From Caldisericota bacterium (GTDB lineage Bacteria; Caldisericota; Caldisericia; Cryosericales; Cryosericaceae): a DNA stretch of 5,065 nucleotides. Position 1 is the first letter of the stretch; each line of letters starts with the position of its first letter. The position numbers and the translations under genes were made by a program. Under the pieces are notes generated by a model. The model saw nothing but the letters and a program-made list of their open reading frames with translations, ran no database searches and was not told the origin of the DNA. The stretch lies in the NCBI GenBank assembly GCA_026390215.1, contig JAPLGJ010000087.1:1-5065 (forward strand), read 5' to 3'. Positions 4,723-5,065 of the stretch are shown here, piece after piece.

Positions 4723-5065
4723 CTACGGATTGGTCGCCAGTGCAGCGACCTTCCAGGCGCCGCCGCCCTGGGGGACGAGTTCCACCCAGCGGACGTTGCG
4801 GCCGTCGTCCCATCCATACTTCTCCGGCGGGTCCGACGTCTTCACGTCCAGCGTCACCTTGTAGAACTCGCGCTCCGCCGTCCACTGCTCGAGGCTGGTC
4901 TGCTCCACACTCACGACGGTCAGCGCACTCAGGCTCTGGAAGTTGGCCAGCCACATCTGCGCGGTGGATTCGTTGGGTGATGCCGCGTACGCAAGCTGGC
5001 GCACCGCCCACTCGGGCTGGCTCGTACTGATGAAGCCGAAGAACTGGCGGAGGTCCTTCTCGTGG
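4723..5065 (-). CDS. Unidentified protein, C-terminal part (possibly NTF2-like/DUF4829-like)
   Basis: The frame is open to the window edge, so the N-terminus is missing; the last 113 residues are visible. The GTG at 5004 is only an internal codon, since upstream residues (such as LRQFFGFISTSQPEWAVRQL) continue in the same style. The visible part has a helical stretch with FxGFISTSQPEWAVRQLAY and MWLANFQSL, then alternating strands: LTVVSVEQTS, EREFYKVTLDVKTS and VRWVELVPQGGGAWKVAALATNP. A helix-then-beta order ending in a WKV-type strand resembles NTF2-like lipoprotein domains such as DUF4829, but I do not recognise it firmly. Any signal peptide or lipobox would be to the right of the window. 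No clear terminator follows; GGGGCGCCCC (4690-4699) is a loopless palindrome. Confidence 0.75.
   Translation of the reverse strand, partial: HEKDLRQFFGFISTSQPEWAVRQLAYAASPNESTAQMWLANFQSLSALTVVSVEQTSLEQWTAEREFYKVTLDVKTSDPPEKYGWDDGRNVRWVELVPQGGGAWKVAALATNP

Noticed and set aside
4599..5030. A 143-codon plus-strand frame and a 122-codon minus-strand frame at the right edge
   Set aside because: Their composition is Arg/Pro/Ser-rich as expected of out-of-frame GC-rich DNA. The minus frame ending at 4723 has protein-like hydrophobic periodicity and is open to the edge.

Overview
The window looks like a chromosomal piece of a moderately GC-rich bacterium, probably an anaerobe. That guess rests on a Mrp-type Fe-S P-loop ATPase, a NifX/ORP-like cofactor-binding domain joined to a DUF134 regulator, a CGGC-domain protein and a secreted DUF2202 ferritin-like protein. 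The phylum cannot be fixed from the sequence alone; nothing here is phage or plasmid backbone.

Layout, left to right. (1) 2-442, plus strand: the C-terminal ATPase domain of a sensor histidine kinase, cut by the window edge. (2) 439-888, minus: a Cys-rich CGGC-domain protein whose stop codon overlaps that of the kinase. (3) 1116-2664, minus: a two-gene operon. Its first gene is a DUF134 HTH domain fused to a dinitrogenase iron-molybdenum cofactor (NifX/ORP-like) domain; its second is Mrp, whose start lies inside the end of the first gene. A near-consensus promoter reads into the operon, with a 26-bp imperfect palindrome over the -10 box. (4) 2742-3763: a REP-associated (IS200/IS605-like) HUH transposase gene framed by three copies of a hairpin-forming repeat, GGGGTCAAGCGTTA(A/C)CATT. 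The last codons and stop of the transposase gene lie inside the middle copy. (5) 3772-3803: a rho-independent terminator for (6) the DUF2202 ferritin-like gene at 3827-4492, minus, with a signal peptide and a Gly-rich tail. (7) 4723-5065, minus: the 3' end of an unidentified gene, perhaps NTF2-like.

How the parts may work together: the DUF134-NifX protein, Mrp and the CGGC protein are adjacent and on the same strand, which suggests a small metal or Fe-S/Mo cofactor handling locus whose lead gene may be a self-regulating metal sensor. The most unusual local features are (a) a strong Shine-Dalgarno and ATG inside the DUF134-NifX gene exactly at the domain boundary, predicting both a full-length protein and a free NifX-like protein from one gene, and (b) the three REP-like hairpins around the transposase, two of them forming an inverted BIME-like pair.
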